64,000 nucleotides of DNA from Evansella sp. LMS18 (GCF_024362785.1 NZ_CP093301.1:992001-1056000), one strand, 5' to 3'; shown: positions 41,627-51,389, counted from the first letter of the stretch. Program-made: numbers and translations. Notes: generated by a model not told the origin, from the letters alone.

Positions 41627-42850
41627 TTAGCTTAGAAGAGCTTCCGCTGACTTAACAAGCCTTTCCATTAATTCTTCTGCTGGCATCATTTTTTCTCCTC
41701 CCCCTTGCGCGAAGGAGTCCTTTCCACCGCCTCTGCCATTAATAAGCGGCAATACTTCTAACATTAATTGATTCATATTTATGCCCGCATTGTCGCTCCC
41801 GGCACAGACAACCTGCAGTTTGCCGCCAGTTTCATTGACCAGGATAACAACAAAATCATTTCCTTCAGCGGCAGCAAGTTTAGCCAGCTGCTGTAATTCT
41901 GTAATCGGGCGTTCCTGGAAAACAGCCTGGACTAATCTTTTGCTCTTAAAGGGGGTCGCTTTCTTTACTAAGTCCCCCGCTTCAAATCCCATGAGCTGGG
42001 TTTTTAAATCAACTATGGTTTTTTCATAGTCTTTATTTTGCTGCAGAAGTTTTTTAGCCGCTGACTCCAGCCCCTCCTGAGGGGAGTTCAGTATGTCTGT
42101 TAATCCTTGAACAGCCTGATGTTTCCCGTGCAACTGATCCAGCACTCTCTGCCCGCAGACAAAGGAAACACGAATTTTCTTCTTCTCTTTTTCCCAGTGG
42201 AGAATTTTAAGGGCACTCGCCTGCCCTGATGAATCAGGATGGGTCCCACCGCATCCGTTATAGTCAAAGTCCGGTATGATAACAAGGCGGATATCTCCCG
42301 AGACGGCAACATCCTTCCTGAGACGATAGTCTGGCAGTTCTTCTTCTGTGATCCATTTAGTCTTTACAGGACGGTTCTCCAGAATGATTTTGTTCGCGAG
42401 TTTTTCAGCCTCCTTCGCCTCTTCCTCGGCTAAGGCGGAAGTCTCCAGGTCTATGGTGCAAATTTCCTTGCCTAAGTGAAAACTTACTGTTTTATAACCA
42501 AATGCCTCCTCAAATGCAGCGGATAAAATATGCTGGCCTGTGTGCTGCTGCATATGGTCGAACCGGCGCTCCCAGTCAATCTCCCCGATACATTCATTAT
42601 TTGTTAAATCAACCGCCTTCTCTGTATAATGGCGGATTTCTCCGTCCACCTCTTCCACATCCCGAACCCTGACGCCATTCAGTGCCCCTGTGTCATGAGG
42701 CTGGCCTCCTCCGGTGGGATAAAAGGCCGTTTCTTCAAGCACTATGTAAGGACGCCCGTTCTCCTCCTCACCTTGTCTCAAGACCTTTGTTGAAAAAGAA
42801 CGAGTATATTGATTATCATAGTAAAGTTTCTTCGTTTCCAATTCCTTCAC
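41627..42850 (-). CDS. Alanyl-tRNA editing protein with DHHA1 domain (AlaX-L type)
   Basis: Trans-editing hydrolase removing Ser or Gly mischarged onto tRNA-Ala, 407 residues. The N-terminal part resembles the AlaRS core (YPTGGGQPHDTGAL), and the editing zinc site is seen as HMQQHTGQHILS (HxxxH) and GCGGTHPDSSG (CxxxH). A coiled stretch (about 240-285) leads to the C-terminal DHHA1 domain ending in NGRGGGKDSFAQGGG. The start is taken as GTG, but its GGAG site is very close; a TTG three codons in is an alternative. It stands alone between dac and sacT. Confidence 0.88.
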   Translation of the reverse strand: MKELETKKLYYDNQYTRSFSTKVLRQGEEENGRPYIVLEETAFYPTGGGQPHDTGALNGVRVRDVEEVDGEIRHYTEKAVDLTNNECIGEIDWERRFDHMQQHTGQHILSAAFEEAFGYKTVSFHLGKEICTIDLETSALAEEEAKEAEKLANKIILENRPVKTKWITEEELPDYRLRKDVAVSGDIRLVIIPDFDYNGCGGTHPDSSGQASALKILHWEKEKKKIRVSFVCGQRVLDQLHGKHQAVQGLTDILNSPQEGLESAAKKLLQQNKDYEKTIVDLKTQLMGFEAGDLVKKATPFKSKRLVQAVFQERPITELQQLAKLAAAEGNDFVVILVNETGGKLQVVCAGSDNAGINMNQLMLEVLPLINGRGGGKDSFAQGGGEKMMPAEELMERLVKSAEALLS

Positions 42851-42913
42851 ACTCCAATGACAGCTAATATCTTTCTATAGCATACCGTGAAAGGGGAAAT
42901 TGAGCAAAAAGCA

Positions 42914-42952
42914 GAAAAAACACTTAGAAATTCTAAGTGTTTTTTCCTTGAC
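42914..42952. terminator. Terminator after dac gene
   Basis: AAAACACTTAGAA, ATTCTAAGTGTTTTTT; T-runs on both strands. Confidence 0.85.
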
Positions 42953-42988
42953 TTTCAGTGCTGAGCCTGAGCCTGGGGAAAACCTTGA

Positions 42989-44110
42989 TTAAAGATTAAA
43001 CAAGCTCAGAATTCTCTGGAGCCAGTTCGTTTGCTGGACTTCCACCTCTGCATCTTCTTCCTTATGCAATTCATCATTTTCCTCTTCAGTCTCAGAAGAA
43101 TCCTTAAGTGGAATCAATTCTTTTTCCAGAAGCACGGAGCCGTCTTCCCCCCGCACCACGAGAAATTCATCGTCTACTTCTTTTTCCATATTAGTATCGG
43201 CTGCGAGTGTGACGTAAGCCTCTGCACCAAGCTGATACTCAGTGCCATCAGTACTTTCGAATACTGCGTCCTCCGCAATTTCTTCGGTATAATAATTTTC
43301 AAAACCATAATCAAACAATTTAATTGTATCATCATAAGAGATTTCTGCTGTTGGAGCCTTTAAGGTTACAGCGATTAACTCTCTGCCGTCTTTATCCGCT
43401 GAGGTAACCAGTGTAAATCCTGCCTGGGATACGAATCCATTTTTCACTCCAGTGGTACCTTCATAATCCCATAACAAACGATGGTGATTATAAATCGTAG
43501 TTTCCCAGCCTTCTCCATTCCACTCCATCTCTTTTGTTCCGGCAATTTCTCTGAACGTTTCATTTTCCATCGCATACTTCGCAATCATCGCCATGTCATG
43601 GGCTGTTGTATAATGATCTTCATGATACAGGCCGTGAGGGTTTGTAAAATTAGAGTTCTCTGCGCCTATTTCTTCTTTCACAAACTGATTCATTTTTGCG
43701 GAAAATGCCTCTTCACTGCCTGCCATATGTTCCGCGATCGCTGTCCCTGCATCATTTCCTGAGTTAATCATAAGCCCCTGCACGAGACGCTCCAGATATA
43801 CTTCTTCATCTTCAACTAAATAAACCCTCGTCCCGTCTGCTGCTGTAGCGTTTTCACTGACAGTTACAGTTTCCAGTAAATTTCCTTGCTCGATTGCGAT
43901 AATGGCGGTGACAATTTTTGTGATGCTCGCCGGATACATTTTCTGTTCAGCATTCTTTTCGTATAGAACCTGTCCTGATTTCCCATCAATTAAAATGGCC
44001 GCTTCGCTGGTAAGCTGCGGGGTAGACACTTGATGTGCATGAACTGAAAACTGGCCTGCTGTAAAAAGAACCATAACGGTAATTAGCATCGATTGCAGTA
44101 TCTTATTCAT
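42989..44110 (-). CDS. D-alanyl-D-alanine carboxypeptidase (DacF-like)
   Basis: Low-molecular-weight penicillin-binding protein, 373 residues, trimming D-Ala from peptidoglycan stem peptides outside the membrane. After a signal peptide (1-26) come the SxxK motif PASITK (Ser62), the SGN motif INSGNDAG and TTGVKNGFVSQAG, where the usual KTG is KNG. The C-terminal PBP5-type domain (about 275-345) is followed by an amphipathic end, WLQRILSLFNL, that could anchor the protein. ATG follows GGAGGGGC. Sporulation-specific or vegetative role cannot be decided here. Confidence 0.88.
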   Translation of the reverse strand: MNKILQSMLITVMVLFTAGQFSVHAHQVSTPQLTSEAAILIDGKSGQVLYEKNAEQKMYPASITKIVTAIIAIEQGNLLETVTVSENATAADGTRVYLVEDEEVYLERLVQGLMINSGNDAGTAIAEHMAGSEEAFSAKMNQFVKEEIGAENSNFTNPHGLYHEDHYTTAHDMAMIAKYAMENETFREIAGTKEMEWNGEGWETTIYNHHRLLWDYEGTTGVKNGFVSQAGFTLVTSADKDGRELIAVTLKAPTAEISYDDTIKLFDYGFENYYTEEIAEDAVFESTDGTEYQLGAEAYVTLAADTNMEKEVDDEFLVVRGEDGSVLLEKELIPLKDSSETEEENDELHKEEDAEVEVQQTNWLQRILSLFNL

Positions 44111-44338
44111 TTATTCGGCTGCCCCTCCTGTAGTATTGGTAGAATAATCATGGTATTCTCCTGTCCGTTCTTCTACTATTTTTTTCGCAGAAAGGCAGGA
44201 TTTTTTGTACCATTATGAAGTTTAAGGGGTAAATGTGGAGATTGTATGAAGATAAGGAATCTGGTTAGTGAGAAAATAATCTCCGAAAAAATGAAAAAAC
44301 ATAAGTTTCCCGGTTGGAAAGCTTATGTTTAATAAAAC

Positions 44339-44367
44339 AAAAAAACCACCATAGATATGTATGGTGG
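44339..44367 (-). terminator. Terminator of ssrA
   Basis: Minus-strand CCACCATA, loop, TATGGTGG, then TTTTTTTG; the stem begins in the encoded CCA end. Confidence 0.8.
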
Positions 44368-44723
44368 AGACGGTGGGAATCGAACCCACGTCCAGAGATA
44401 ACGCAACTTAAGCGTCTACGAGCGTAGTCAGTTTATTAGCATTTCGCCGCCACTTCAGCCAGCTGACAGGCTTCCGTGAGGCTATCCTGATTGATCTCTT
44501 CCTCTTGTCCTCAGGCGGTGGACGCAAGGCGTATCCCACTATAAGTGAGTCCCTGATCCTTCACATGGGCGATGAAGGGAGGAACCGCTAGCAAGCTTTA
44601 CGCTGCTAAAGCGAAATTGTTTTCTTCTTTGCCAACTATAGGCGATGGGCGTTTTATACGAGGACACCCAGCTCGGCCCGCAACTTAAGCACGACCTACC
44701 CCTGTCGAATCCAGAACGTCCCC
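44362..44723 (-). ncRNA. ssrA: tmRNA
   Basis: The 5' end GGGGACGTTCTGGATTCGAC and the 3' end GTTCGATTCCCACCGTCTCC plus ACCA form the tRNA-like acceptor and T arm; GGGGACG pairs with CGTCTCC. About 90-110 nt into the RNA the tag frame reads GKEENNFALAA then TAA, the expected hydrophobic proteolysis tag. Total length is about 362 nt, usual for Bacillus. With SmpB it frees stalled ribosomes. smpB is just upstream in the same direction. Confidence 0.96.
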
Positions 44724-44925
44724 ATATAAATGGCATCGAATGAACGATCACCTTATGAAGCGTTACGGATAGATCATGTTAAATCACTTATATTTAATTG
44801 ATGTTTCCTAACGACAATTCCTATTATAGCATATCCGCGGAAAATTTCAAGTCCCATAGAAACGTTTGTTTGCATTTCGGTGAATGCAGTGATATTTACT
44901 ATTCCCGGAGATACACTATTTTAAA

Positions 44926-45393
44926 CTATCTGCCAAGCTGCTGATCTTTAAAGGCGCGCTGGATTTCTCTTTTTGCATCCTTCTTCTTCAGATCTTCCCG
45001 CTTGTCGTATTTCTTCTTACCTTTCCCAAGGCCAATCAATGCTTTTGCAAACCCGTTCTTGATATAAATCTTTAACGGCACGAGAGTATATCCTTTTTCT
45101 CTTGTAGCACCAATAAGCTGGTTAATCTGCTTTTTATGGAGCAGCAGTTTTCTCGCCCTTTCAGGCTCATGGTTGTACCGGTTCCCCTGCTCATAAGGGC
45201 TGATATGCATATTGTGAAGCCATACTTCCCCGTTACTTACCCGGGCGAAGGAATCTTTAAGATTTCCCCTGCCGTTACGAAGGGATTTAATTTCCGTTCC
45301 AGTTAAAACCATACCTGCTTCATACGTTTCTTCAATGTGGTAGTCATGCCGCGCTTTTTTATTCTGGGCAATGAGTTTTCCTTCTGTAGCCAT
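44926..45393 (-). CDS. smpB: SsrA-binding protein
   Basis: tmRNA partner protein, 155 residues from the chosen [41 protein letters not shown] and the basic tail [20 protein letters not shown] are signature segments. The ATG at 45393 ([10 protein letters not shown]) fits the family N-terminus better than the GTG at 45417. It lies about 200 bases before ssrA, the normal arrangement. In many Bacillus rnr is the immediate upstream gene; here a copper-binding protein and two repeat arrays separate them. Confidence 0.95.
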   Translation of the reverse strand: MATEGKLIAQNKKARHDYHIEETYEAGMVLTGTEIKSLRNGRGNLKDSFARVSNGEVWLHNMHISPYEQGNRYNHEPERARKLLLHKKQINQLIGATREKGYTLVPLKIYIKNGFAKALIGLGKGKKKYDKREDLKKKDAKREIQRAFKDQQLGR

Positions 45394-45518
45394 ATCCCCT
45401 GCATCCTTTCCTCTCACTCGTCCCTATATCATACCAAAAACTGGCCGCTGCTTCAATTTAACGGGCAGATGGCAGTACCTTTAAGAAAAGAAGTAGTGTA
45501 TTTTATATTGCTGTGAAA

Positions 45519-45615
45519 TTATCACGCGTGAATGAATAGTTATCGTGCGAAAATAGATAATTATCAAGCGTGGTCGAGTGGTTATCACGCGAAAACGACT
45601 TATTATCACGCCAGC
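45519..45615. repeat. 21-nt-period array with TTATCACGCG core
   Basis: Five units begin with TTATC(A/G)(C/A/T)GCG at 45519, 45540, 45561, 45582 and 45603, exactly 21 nt apart, each followed by an 11-nt variable tail. It has the same period as the TTGTTGCGA array at 6.1 kb but a different core. Confidence 0.85.
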
Positions 45616-45643
45616 AGCAAATATACACCACTAATCAATACAA

Positions 45644-45976
45644 TCATACATAAGCTTCACAAAACTCTGCGCATTCCATACAAGCCTGGGCACACATCTG
45701 GCAATGCTGGTGGTCATGCTTCTCACATTCCTCCTGGCATAATCTGCAGCTTTTTGCACAAAGTGATATTACTTCCTTCATGAGCGGGCTATTTGAGGAT
45801 ATCGCTTCTAAAGCAAGCTCACAAATGTCCGCACATTCTCTGTCCGTTCTGATGCAGTCTCTCAGATGAGAGATATCCTCCTCTTCCAGGCATGCATCAT
45901 AGCACTGGTTGCATGCCCTCAGGCAGTCTTCGATAGCTTCATAAACTTCTTCCAATGGTCCTGTCATATGATTCAC
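45644..45976 (-). CDS. Four-helix-bundle copper-binding protein (Csp/DUF326, YhjQ-like)
   Basis: A 110-residue Cys-rich protein with 13 Cys in CxxxC and CxxC spacing along predicted helices (CLRACNQCYDAC, CADICELAL, CAKSCRLCQEEC, CQMCAQACMECAEFC). This is the copper-storage protein Csp fold, where many Cys line the core and bind Cu(I). The absence of a signal peptide suggests a cytosolic Csp3-like form. The start is GTG after GGAGGTG, which fits well. No copper chaperone or CsoR gene is adjacent. Confidence 0.85.
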   Translation of the reverse strand: MNHMTGPLEEVYEAIEDCLRACNQCYDACLEEEDISHLRDCIRTDRECADICELALEAISSNSPLMKEVISLCAKSCRLCQEECEKHDHQHCQMCAQACMECAEFCEAYV

Positions 45977-46050
45977 TGTTTACACCTCCTGCGTTCTACA
46001 ACGAATTAATACCACAGAAAAGTGAATCGGAAACATTATTTCAGAATGAA

Positions 46051-46590
46051 ACAAGATACTCTTGCACTACTTGAGTTTGTGTTCTCCTCTTGCTCGTGGT
46101 ATGCAAGACGCTCTTGCACCACTTGAGTTCACCTTTTCCTCTCTTTGAAGGGATGCAAGATGCTCTTGCACCACTTGAGTTCATCCTTTCCTCTCTTTGA
46201 AGGGATGCAAGACGCTCTTGCACCACTTGAGCTTACCCTTTCCTCTCTTTGAAGGGATGCAAGACGCCCTTGCACCACTTGAGTTCACACTTTCCTCTCT
46301 TTGAAGGGATGCAAGACGCTCTTGCAACACTTGAGTTCACCTTTTCCTCTCTTTGAAGGGATGCAAGATGCTCTTGCACCACTTGAGCTTACCCTTTCCT
46401 CTCTTTCAAGGGATGCAAGACGCTCTTGCAACACTTGAGCTTACCCTTTCCTCTCTTTGAAGGGATGCAAGATGCTCTTGCACCACTTGAGTTCACGCAA
46501 CCAACTCGCTCATGGAATGCAAGACGTTCTTGCATCCCTTGAGTTCACCTTTTCCTCTCTTTGAAGGGATGCAAGACGCTCTTGCTGTCT
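46051..46590. repeat. 52-bp tandem repeat array with internal palindromes
   Basis: Ten complete 52-bp units plus a partial one begin at 46051, 46103 and so on to 46571. Each starts GCAAGACGCTCTTGCACCAC, whose first 15 bases form a GCAAGA/TCTTGC hairpin, then ACTTGAG, and ends TCTCTTTGAAGGGAT. Units differ at a few positions; the first and ninth have divergent second halves. There are no unique spacers, so this is not CRISPR. It occupies most of the 716-bp gap between rnr and the csp gene. Confidence 0.92.
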
Positions 46591-46635
46591 CTTCAAATAG
46601 TATAAACGTCTTATTGCAAGACTTTGATGCCAAAA

Positions 46636-46673
46636 ACAAACCAGACCCCCATTTACACGGGAGCCTGGTTTCC
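46636..46673 (-). terminator. Terminator of rnr
   Basis: Minus-strand AAACCAGGCTCCC, loop, GGGGGTCTGGTTT, then GTTTTT. It places the repeat array downstream of, not inside, the rnr message. Confidence 0.7.
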
Positions 46674-46692
46674 TTCAGCAATTAACACATTA

Positions 46693-49035
46693 TTATCGTT
46701 TCTTCCTGCCTTTTTTCCGCTTACTCTTTGGCGCATTGTCGTAAAATTTCTTCTTCCGGCCGCCATTACCGCCATTTCCTCCGCCGTTTTTAGCACCTTC
46801 AGGTTTGTTTGCACCTAAGCTGAGACCCTGACCCTTTCCTTTTTTACGGGTCGGCCGCTTGCCTCCTTCAATAACACGAGGAACTTCTTTCCGCTTCGCT
46901 TTGCGGGCCTTCATCCCTACTACTTCAAAATCAATCGCCCGTTCGTCCACGTTAACATTGACGACCCGTACTTCGATTTCATCGCCAATACGGAATACAT
47001 TCCCGGTCCGCTCCCCGATCATAGCGTAAGATGACTCATCGTAGTGATAGTAATCATCCGTTAAATAGCTTACATGGACGAGTCCTTCGATGGTGTTCGG
47101 AAGCTCCACAAACAAACCGAAGTTCGTAACACCTGAAATGATGCCTTCGTATTCTTCGCCAACCTTGTCTTCCATGTACTGAACTTTTTTCAGTTCATCT
47201 GTTTCACGGCTGGCATCCTCTGCACGGCGCTCCATTTCAGAAGAATGGCGGGCAATATCGCCAAGACGTTCATTCCATTTCTCCTTCGTTTTCTCGTCGA
47301 CTTTTCCTTCAATCAAATACGTCCGGATCAGTCGGTGAACGATTAGGTCCGGATAACGGCGGATCGGTGATGTGAAGTGAGTGTAAAAGTCAGCCGATAA
47401 TCCAAAGTGCCCGATGTTTTCCGGGTCATATTTCGCCTGTTTCATGGAACGGAGCATCACTGTGCTGATTACTGCTTCTTCCGGCTCCCCTTTAACTTCT
47501 TCCAGCAATTGCTGCAAAGCCCTTGGGTGGACCGTATTCGCCGCGCCCTTTACGACATAGCCGAAGTTTGTGATAAACTCCAGGAAAGTGTTCAGCTTTC
47601 CTTCATCAGGGTCTTCGTGGATCCGGTACATTGCCGGCACTTTCATCCAGTGGAAATGCTCCGCTACAGTTTCATTAGCTGCAAGCATGAATTCTTCAAT
47701 AAGACGCTCAGCTACAGACCGGTCGCGTATAGCGATTTCTGTCGGTGTGCCTTCCTCGTCCACGATTACTTTCGCTTCTTTAAAATCGAAGTCGATGGCT
47801 CCCCGTTCAAAACGTTTCCTGCGGAGGATTTCCGCAAGCTCTTCCATTAATTTAAAAAACGGTACTAACTCCTCATAACGCTTTGTAACTTCTTCGTCTT
47901 CTTCCTGAAGGATTTTCCTTACATACGTATATGTCATCCGTTCGTTAGTCCGGATCACACTCTGGTATATATCATGGTTAACTACTTCCCCGTTCGGTGT
48001 TATTTCCATATCACAGGACAACGTAAGCCGGTCCACCTGTGGGTTCAGTGAACAGATACCATTTGATAACCGGTGAGGAATCATTGGGATTACCCGGTCT
48101 ACGAGGTAAGCGGATGTTCCCCTGTCCAGTGCTTCCACATCGATTGGCGAGCCTTCTTTAACATAATAGGAGACATCTGCGATATGGACCCCTAACAGAT
48201 AGTTACCGTTATCCAGTTTCTTCACCTGGACAGCATCATCCAAATCTTTTGCGTCTGCCCCGTCAATAGTAACGATAGTTTCATCACGGAGATCCCGGCG
48301 GTTTTCCAGCTCCTCGGGAGATATTTCGTCCGGAACCTGGTTCGCCTGTTCAATTACCTCTTCCGGGAACTCTCCTGGAAGGCCATGCTTATGGATAACT
48401 GATAAAATATCCACTCCCGGATCGTTTTTATGGCCGAGAACTTCAAGGACTGTACCTTCAGCACTCATACGCCCTTCCGGATATTTTGTTATTTTAACAA
48501 GTACCTTGTGGCCGTCAACGGCACCGCCGTCTTCACCTTTTGGAATAAATATATCATTCGGGATCCGCTTATCATCAGAGATAACAAAACCGTAGTGCTT
48601 GTCATCTGCATAAGTACCGACTGTTGTTTTGACACCACGCTCAAGAATCCGGATGATCGTTCCTTCAGGGCGCGATCCGGAAGATTCAGGATTAAGGCGT
48701 ACAAGCACTTTATCTTTGTTCATTGCCGTATTCATATCCGATCCGGCAATATAAATATCATCCTCGTCAGGGCCGACCCTGACAAAAGCGAATCCTTTAG
48801 GATGCTTGATAACCTCACCTCTGCGAAGGTGCATTTTTTCCGGAATACCGTATCTGTTGCTGCGTGTCCTTACTAGCTCCCCTTCATCTTCAAGTTCGTT
48901 TAGTAGTTTTACGAAATCCTTGAACTGGCTTGAATCCTCCAGCCCCATAGCTTCTTCAAGTTCTTTAACAGAAAGAGGCTTGTCCGCTTCCTCTTTCATA
49001 TAGGTAAGTAATCTTTCCTTTGTCATTTCGCTCAT
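46693..49035 (-). CDS. rnr: Ribonuclease R
   Basis: 3'-5' exoribonuclease, 780 residues from the chosen ATG. An N-terminal winged-helix part is followed by cold-shock-like domains, then the RNB catalytic domain with [19 protein letters not shown] (cited in part: [11 protein letters not shown]), whose Asp residues bind Mg2+, and an S1 domain ([20 protein letters not shown]). The C-terminal tail is Lys/Arg/Gly-rich. The upstream in-frame ATG at 49164 lies in the preceding gene and is rejected; GAGG lies 6 bases before the ATG at 49035. RNase R assists tmRNA decay of nonstop messages, matching smpB and ssrA nearby. Confidence 0.95.
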   Translation of the reverse strand: MSEMTKERLLTYMKEEADKPLSVKELEEAMGLEDSSQFKDFVKLLNELEDEGELVRTRSNRYGIPEKMHLRRGEVIKHPKGFAFVRVGPDEDDIYIAGSDMNTAMNKDKVLVRLNPESSGSRPEGTIIRILERGVKTTVGTYADDKHYGFVISDDKRIPNDIFIPKGEDGGAVDGHKVLVKITKYPEGRMSAEGTVLEVLGHKNDPGVDILSVIHKHGLPGEFPEEVIEQANQVPDEISPEELENRRDLRDETIVTIDGADAKDLDDAVQVKKLDNGNYLLGVHIADVSYYVKEGSPIDVEALDRGTSAYLVDRVIPMIPHRLSNGICSLNPQVDRLTLSCDMEITPNGEVVNHDIYQSVIRTNERMTYTYVRKILQEEDEEVTKRYEELVPFFKLMEELAEILRRKRFERGAIDFDFKEAKVIVDEEGTPTEIAIRDRSVAERLIEEFMLAANETVAEHFHWMKVPAMYRIHEDPDEGKLNTFLEFITNFGYVVKGAANTVHPRALQQLLEEVKGEPEEAVISTVMLRSMKQAKYDPENIGHFGLSADFYTHFTSPIRRYPDLIVHRLIRTYLIEGKVDEKTKEKWNERLGDIARHSSEMERRAEDASRETDELKKVQYMEDKVGEEYEGIISGVTNFGLFVELPNTIEGLVHVSYLTDDYYHYDESSYAMIGERTGNVFRIGDEIEVRVVNVNVDERAIDFEVVGMKARKAKRKEVPRVIEGGKRPTRKKGKGQGLSLGANKPEGAKNGGGNGGNGGRKKKFYDNAPKSKRKKGRKKR

Positions 49036-49081
49036 CTTCAGCCTCGCTCCTTTCATTCCGGAATGTGTAAAAAAACGGTGA

Positions 49082-49831
49082 TCATTCGCTCCAGTCAAGC
49101 TCTTCCAGAAAAGCGGCAATATCTTCATGAAGCTTGTCCCGTTCTTTGTCCAGTGTAATGACATGGCCCGATTCTTCGTACCACTTTATATCCTTAAATT
49201 CAGCTTCAACTTCATTGTAGATAACATCGGCACTGTCAGTGTCTATCATATCGTCATTTCTGGCCTGGACGACAAAAACAGGGTTATAGATCATATCGAT
49301 ATTTTCTCTTACATCATCAATAAGACCATGCAGTTTCCTGATCAGAGGGCGGGGGATTTTTTCAAATTCCTTCATCTCCGCCTCTGTTTCTTCCTGGCTC
49401 TTCTTCTCCAGCCGCTTATATTCCCGGGCATATTCCAGCATTCCTCTGTAAAGTCTTTCTTCATTGTTTGAATATACAGGTGCGCACATAGGAATAATAC
49501 CCTTCACAGGTAAAGTGTACCCGAGCTTAAGGGAAAATACACCACCGAGGGAAAGGCCGGCTACCGCAATTTCTTCATAACCCAGTTCTTTCAGATGGTT
49601 ATAACCTTCCTGTACATCCTCCCACCAGTCTTCCGGTGTGTATTTAGCGAGGTTTTCCGGTGCCACTGCATGCCCCCTGTAATGAGGAGCGTGTGTGGTA
49701 TAGCCTTTTTTATTGAGGTAACGCCCCAGCATTCTTACATCAGCTGAGCTTCCCGTAAAGGCGTGCAGCAATAATACCGCCCTGTTCCCGGCTTCATTTG
49801 TAAATGGTTTTGGTCTTGAAACTTTTATCAT
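49082..49831 (-). CDS. Carboxylesterase (Est30/YvaK-like)
   Basis: Cytosolic alpha/beta-hydrolase of 249 residues. The oxyanion start [17 protein letters not shown], the nucleophile elbow [15 protein letters not shown], the acid in [10 protein letters not shown] and the histidine in [10 protein letters not shown] give a complete triad. In Bacillus this gene typically lies between secG and rnr, as here. The ATG at 49831 follows GAAGGAGAAG; the TTG upstream is within that site. Natural substrate unknown. Confidence 0.88.
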   Translation of the reverse strand: MIKVSRPKPFTNEAGNRAVLLLHAFTGSSADVRMLGRYLNKKGYTTHAPHYRGHAVAPENLAKYTPEDWWEDVQEGYNHLKELGYEEIAVAGLSLGGVFSLKLGYTLPVKGIIPMCAPVYSNNEERLYRGMLEYAREYKRLEKKSQEETEAEMKEFEKIPRPLIRKLHGLIDDVRENIDMIYNPVFVVQARNDDMIDTDSADVIYNEVEAEFKDIKWYEESGHVITLDKERDKLHEDIAAFLEELDWSE

Positions 49832-49911
49832 AACTGTCTTCTCCTTCAAATATATTTGCTTTGGTCACTGGTGCGATGCCCCGACGGCTGCCTTTTGTGA
49901 AAAACAAAGGT

Positions 49912-50595
49912 TCAGCCACAGAGAAAATCATCGATCTTCTGCAACAACTCTTCTTTTTCCTCTCCAAACCAGATATAATGCTTCGCTTTCGGGAAAAAAT
50001 AAAGGTCTTTTTCTTCCGACTGAATTTGTTCATATATATACTGGGCGCTTTTTGGAGGTACCAGACCATCACTTTCCCCCTGGATTATCAGGGTCGGAAC
50101 CTTTATGTTTTTCAAATGGCCCCTCAGTTCTTTAACCATTTTAGTAAACTGTTTAGTCGCTTCGAGGGGAGTTTCTAACACTTTCTGTTTATAAAACTGG
50201 TACAGCTTGTCATCCTCCAGTTCTCCCCTGAGGCCTTCCACTATCCACCCGCTGACCACCTCCAGAATCTGCTTCGGATTAAGGTAGTAGGCGGAGGAAC
50301 TTAGCAGCACAAGCTTTTCAACAGGGTATCTTGAGGCAATATAACTCGCTATCATCCCTCCCATGGAAAAACCGATAACGTACACTTTTTCACATCGTTT
50401 CAGCAGCTCTTCCACGGCTACTGTGGCTGCATATATCCAATGTTTATATGTTATACCCTTTAATGTATTGTTCTCTCCATGCCCTGGAAGTGTCGGTGTA
50501 TAAACAAGCCATTTCTTCTTCTCCAGATATGTGGTAATTGCATCTATTTCTTTAGGGTTTCCTGAAAAACCGTGAAGGCATAAACAACCTATCAT
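49912..50595 (-). CDS. Second alpha/beta hydrolase, Est30-like paralogue
   Basis: A 227-residue hydrolase clearly related to its downstream neighbour. It has CLCLHGFSGNPKEIDAI, VIGFSMGGMIASYIASRYP with the nucleophile, QGESDGLVPPKS with the acid and FPKAKHYIWFG with the histidine. The ATG at 50595 is chosen because the family begins just before CLCLHGFSG; AGAGGAAGTGGAG precedes it. The two esterases are probably a local duplication that diverged, cotranscribed toward rnr. Confidence 0.82.
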   Translation of the reverse strand: MIGCLCLHGFSGNPKEIDAITTYLEKKKWLVYTPTLPGHGENNTLKGITYKHWIYAATVAVEELLKRCEKVYVIGFSMGGMIASYIASRYPVEKLVLLSSSAYYLNPKQILEVVSGWIVEGLRGELEDDKLYQFYKQKVLETPLEATKQFTKMVKELRGHLKNIKVPTLIIQGESDGLVPPKSAQYIYEQIQSEEKDLYFFPKAKHYIWFGEEKEELLQKIDDFLCG

Positions 50596-50796
50596 CTTCT
50601 CCACTTCCTCTCGCGATGTCCCGATTCCACTGTTTATTCCCTCTTTACCTGTTCCGGCCGGTTCCACTGTATTACATCATATTGGAAATAACTGCAGGAT
50701 GTCACGTTCCTTGCTCAAGGTTTAACTTGTATTATTTTTCCCGCCCTTTATGTATTATTTTATTCCCTTGAACGACTGCCTTTAATCAATTTAAAA

Positions 50797-50828
50797 AAAG
50801 CAGCAGGCGGATGCGCCTGCTGCTTTGG
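50797..50828 (-). terminator. Terminator of secG
   Basis: Minus-strand AAAGCAGCAGGCG, loop, CGCCTGCTGCTTT, then TTTTAAA. A long GC-rich stem. Confidence 0.9.
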
Positions 50829-50850
50829 TCTGTTCATTTTGTTTAGTCTA

Positions 50851-51081
50851 TTACATGTAGAAAGCTACTGCAATTGTCAGCAAGAAAAAGATTACACCGA
50901 GAACGACTGTTATCTTGTTAAGTACAGCTTCCAGTCCACGTGCTTTCTGTTTCCCGACAATTTGCTCGGCACCTCCGGAAATAGCTCCTGAAAGTCCTGC
51001 GCTTTTGCCAGATTGAAGTACTACAACAGTAATTAGCAATAATGATACGATCACAAGTAAAACCTGAAAAAGTGTCAGCAA
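50851..51081 (-). CDS. secG: Preprotein translocase subunit SecG
   Basis: Small membrane subunit of the SecYEG channel, 76 residues. Two hydrophobic helices (4-21 and 54-74) flank the conserved VVVLQSGKSAGLSGAISGGA loop. Length and order are normal. It lies between eno and the esterase-rnr-smpB block, its usual place in Bacillus. A TACGTATGGAGGTGTAA-type ribosome site precedes the ATG. Confidence 0.95.
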   Translation of the reverse strand: MLTLFQVLLVIVSLLLITVVVLQSGKSAGLSGAISGGAEQIVGKQKARGLEAVLNKITVVLGVIFFLLTIAVAFYM

Positions 51082-51190
51082 AATTTTACACCTCCATACG
51101 TACGGTAAAAACCTTCTTAAAATATAACATGATTTATACCGCTTCGCAATAGGACATACGGGCTTGTTTTACAGAGTTTTCAGATATTAC

Positions 51191-51310
51191 GTCATAGTGA
51201 CAGTTGCGTCAGGGAAACTTTGCTGAAAGTATTGGTACATAAGGATTTCTTGTATTTCGGGAGGCTAAATACCGGTGATGTCACTATGACAGCTGTCATA
51301 GTGACAGTTG
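51191..51310. promoter_or_regulatory. 28-bp perfect palindrome and direct repeat upstream of secG
   Basis: TGTCACTATGACAG immediately followed by its exact complement CTGTCATAGTGACA (51279-51306). A 16-base copy, GTCATAGTGACAGTTG, occurs at 51191-51206 and again at 51295-51310. The three copies of GTCATAGTGACA look like a multi-site operator or a cruciform-forming element. No regulator is known to me for it. Confidence 0.7.
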
Positions 51311-51332
51311 ACTTAACCCAACTTCTCCCATA

Positions 51333-51364
51333 AAAAAACCCGGGAACCTAAGATTCCCGGGGTC
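51333..51364 (-). terminator. Terminator of the glycolytic operon
   Basis: Minus-strand CCCCGGGAATC, loop, GGTTCCCGGG, then TTTTTTTAT, directly after eno. Confidence 0.9.
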
Positions 51365-51389
51365 TGCATTTCACCATATAAACCTAAAC

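Noticed and set aside
46051-46590. CRISPR array
   Set aside because: The whole 52-bp unit repeats with only scattered changes and there are no unique spacers or cas genes.
46693-49164. RNase R starting at 49164
   Set aside because: That start lies inside the upstream esterase gene; ATG 49035 has the ribosome site and the family N-terminus.
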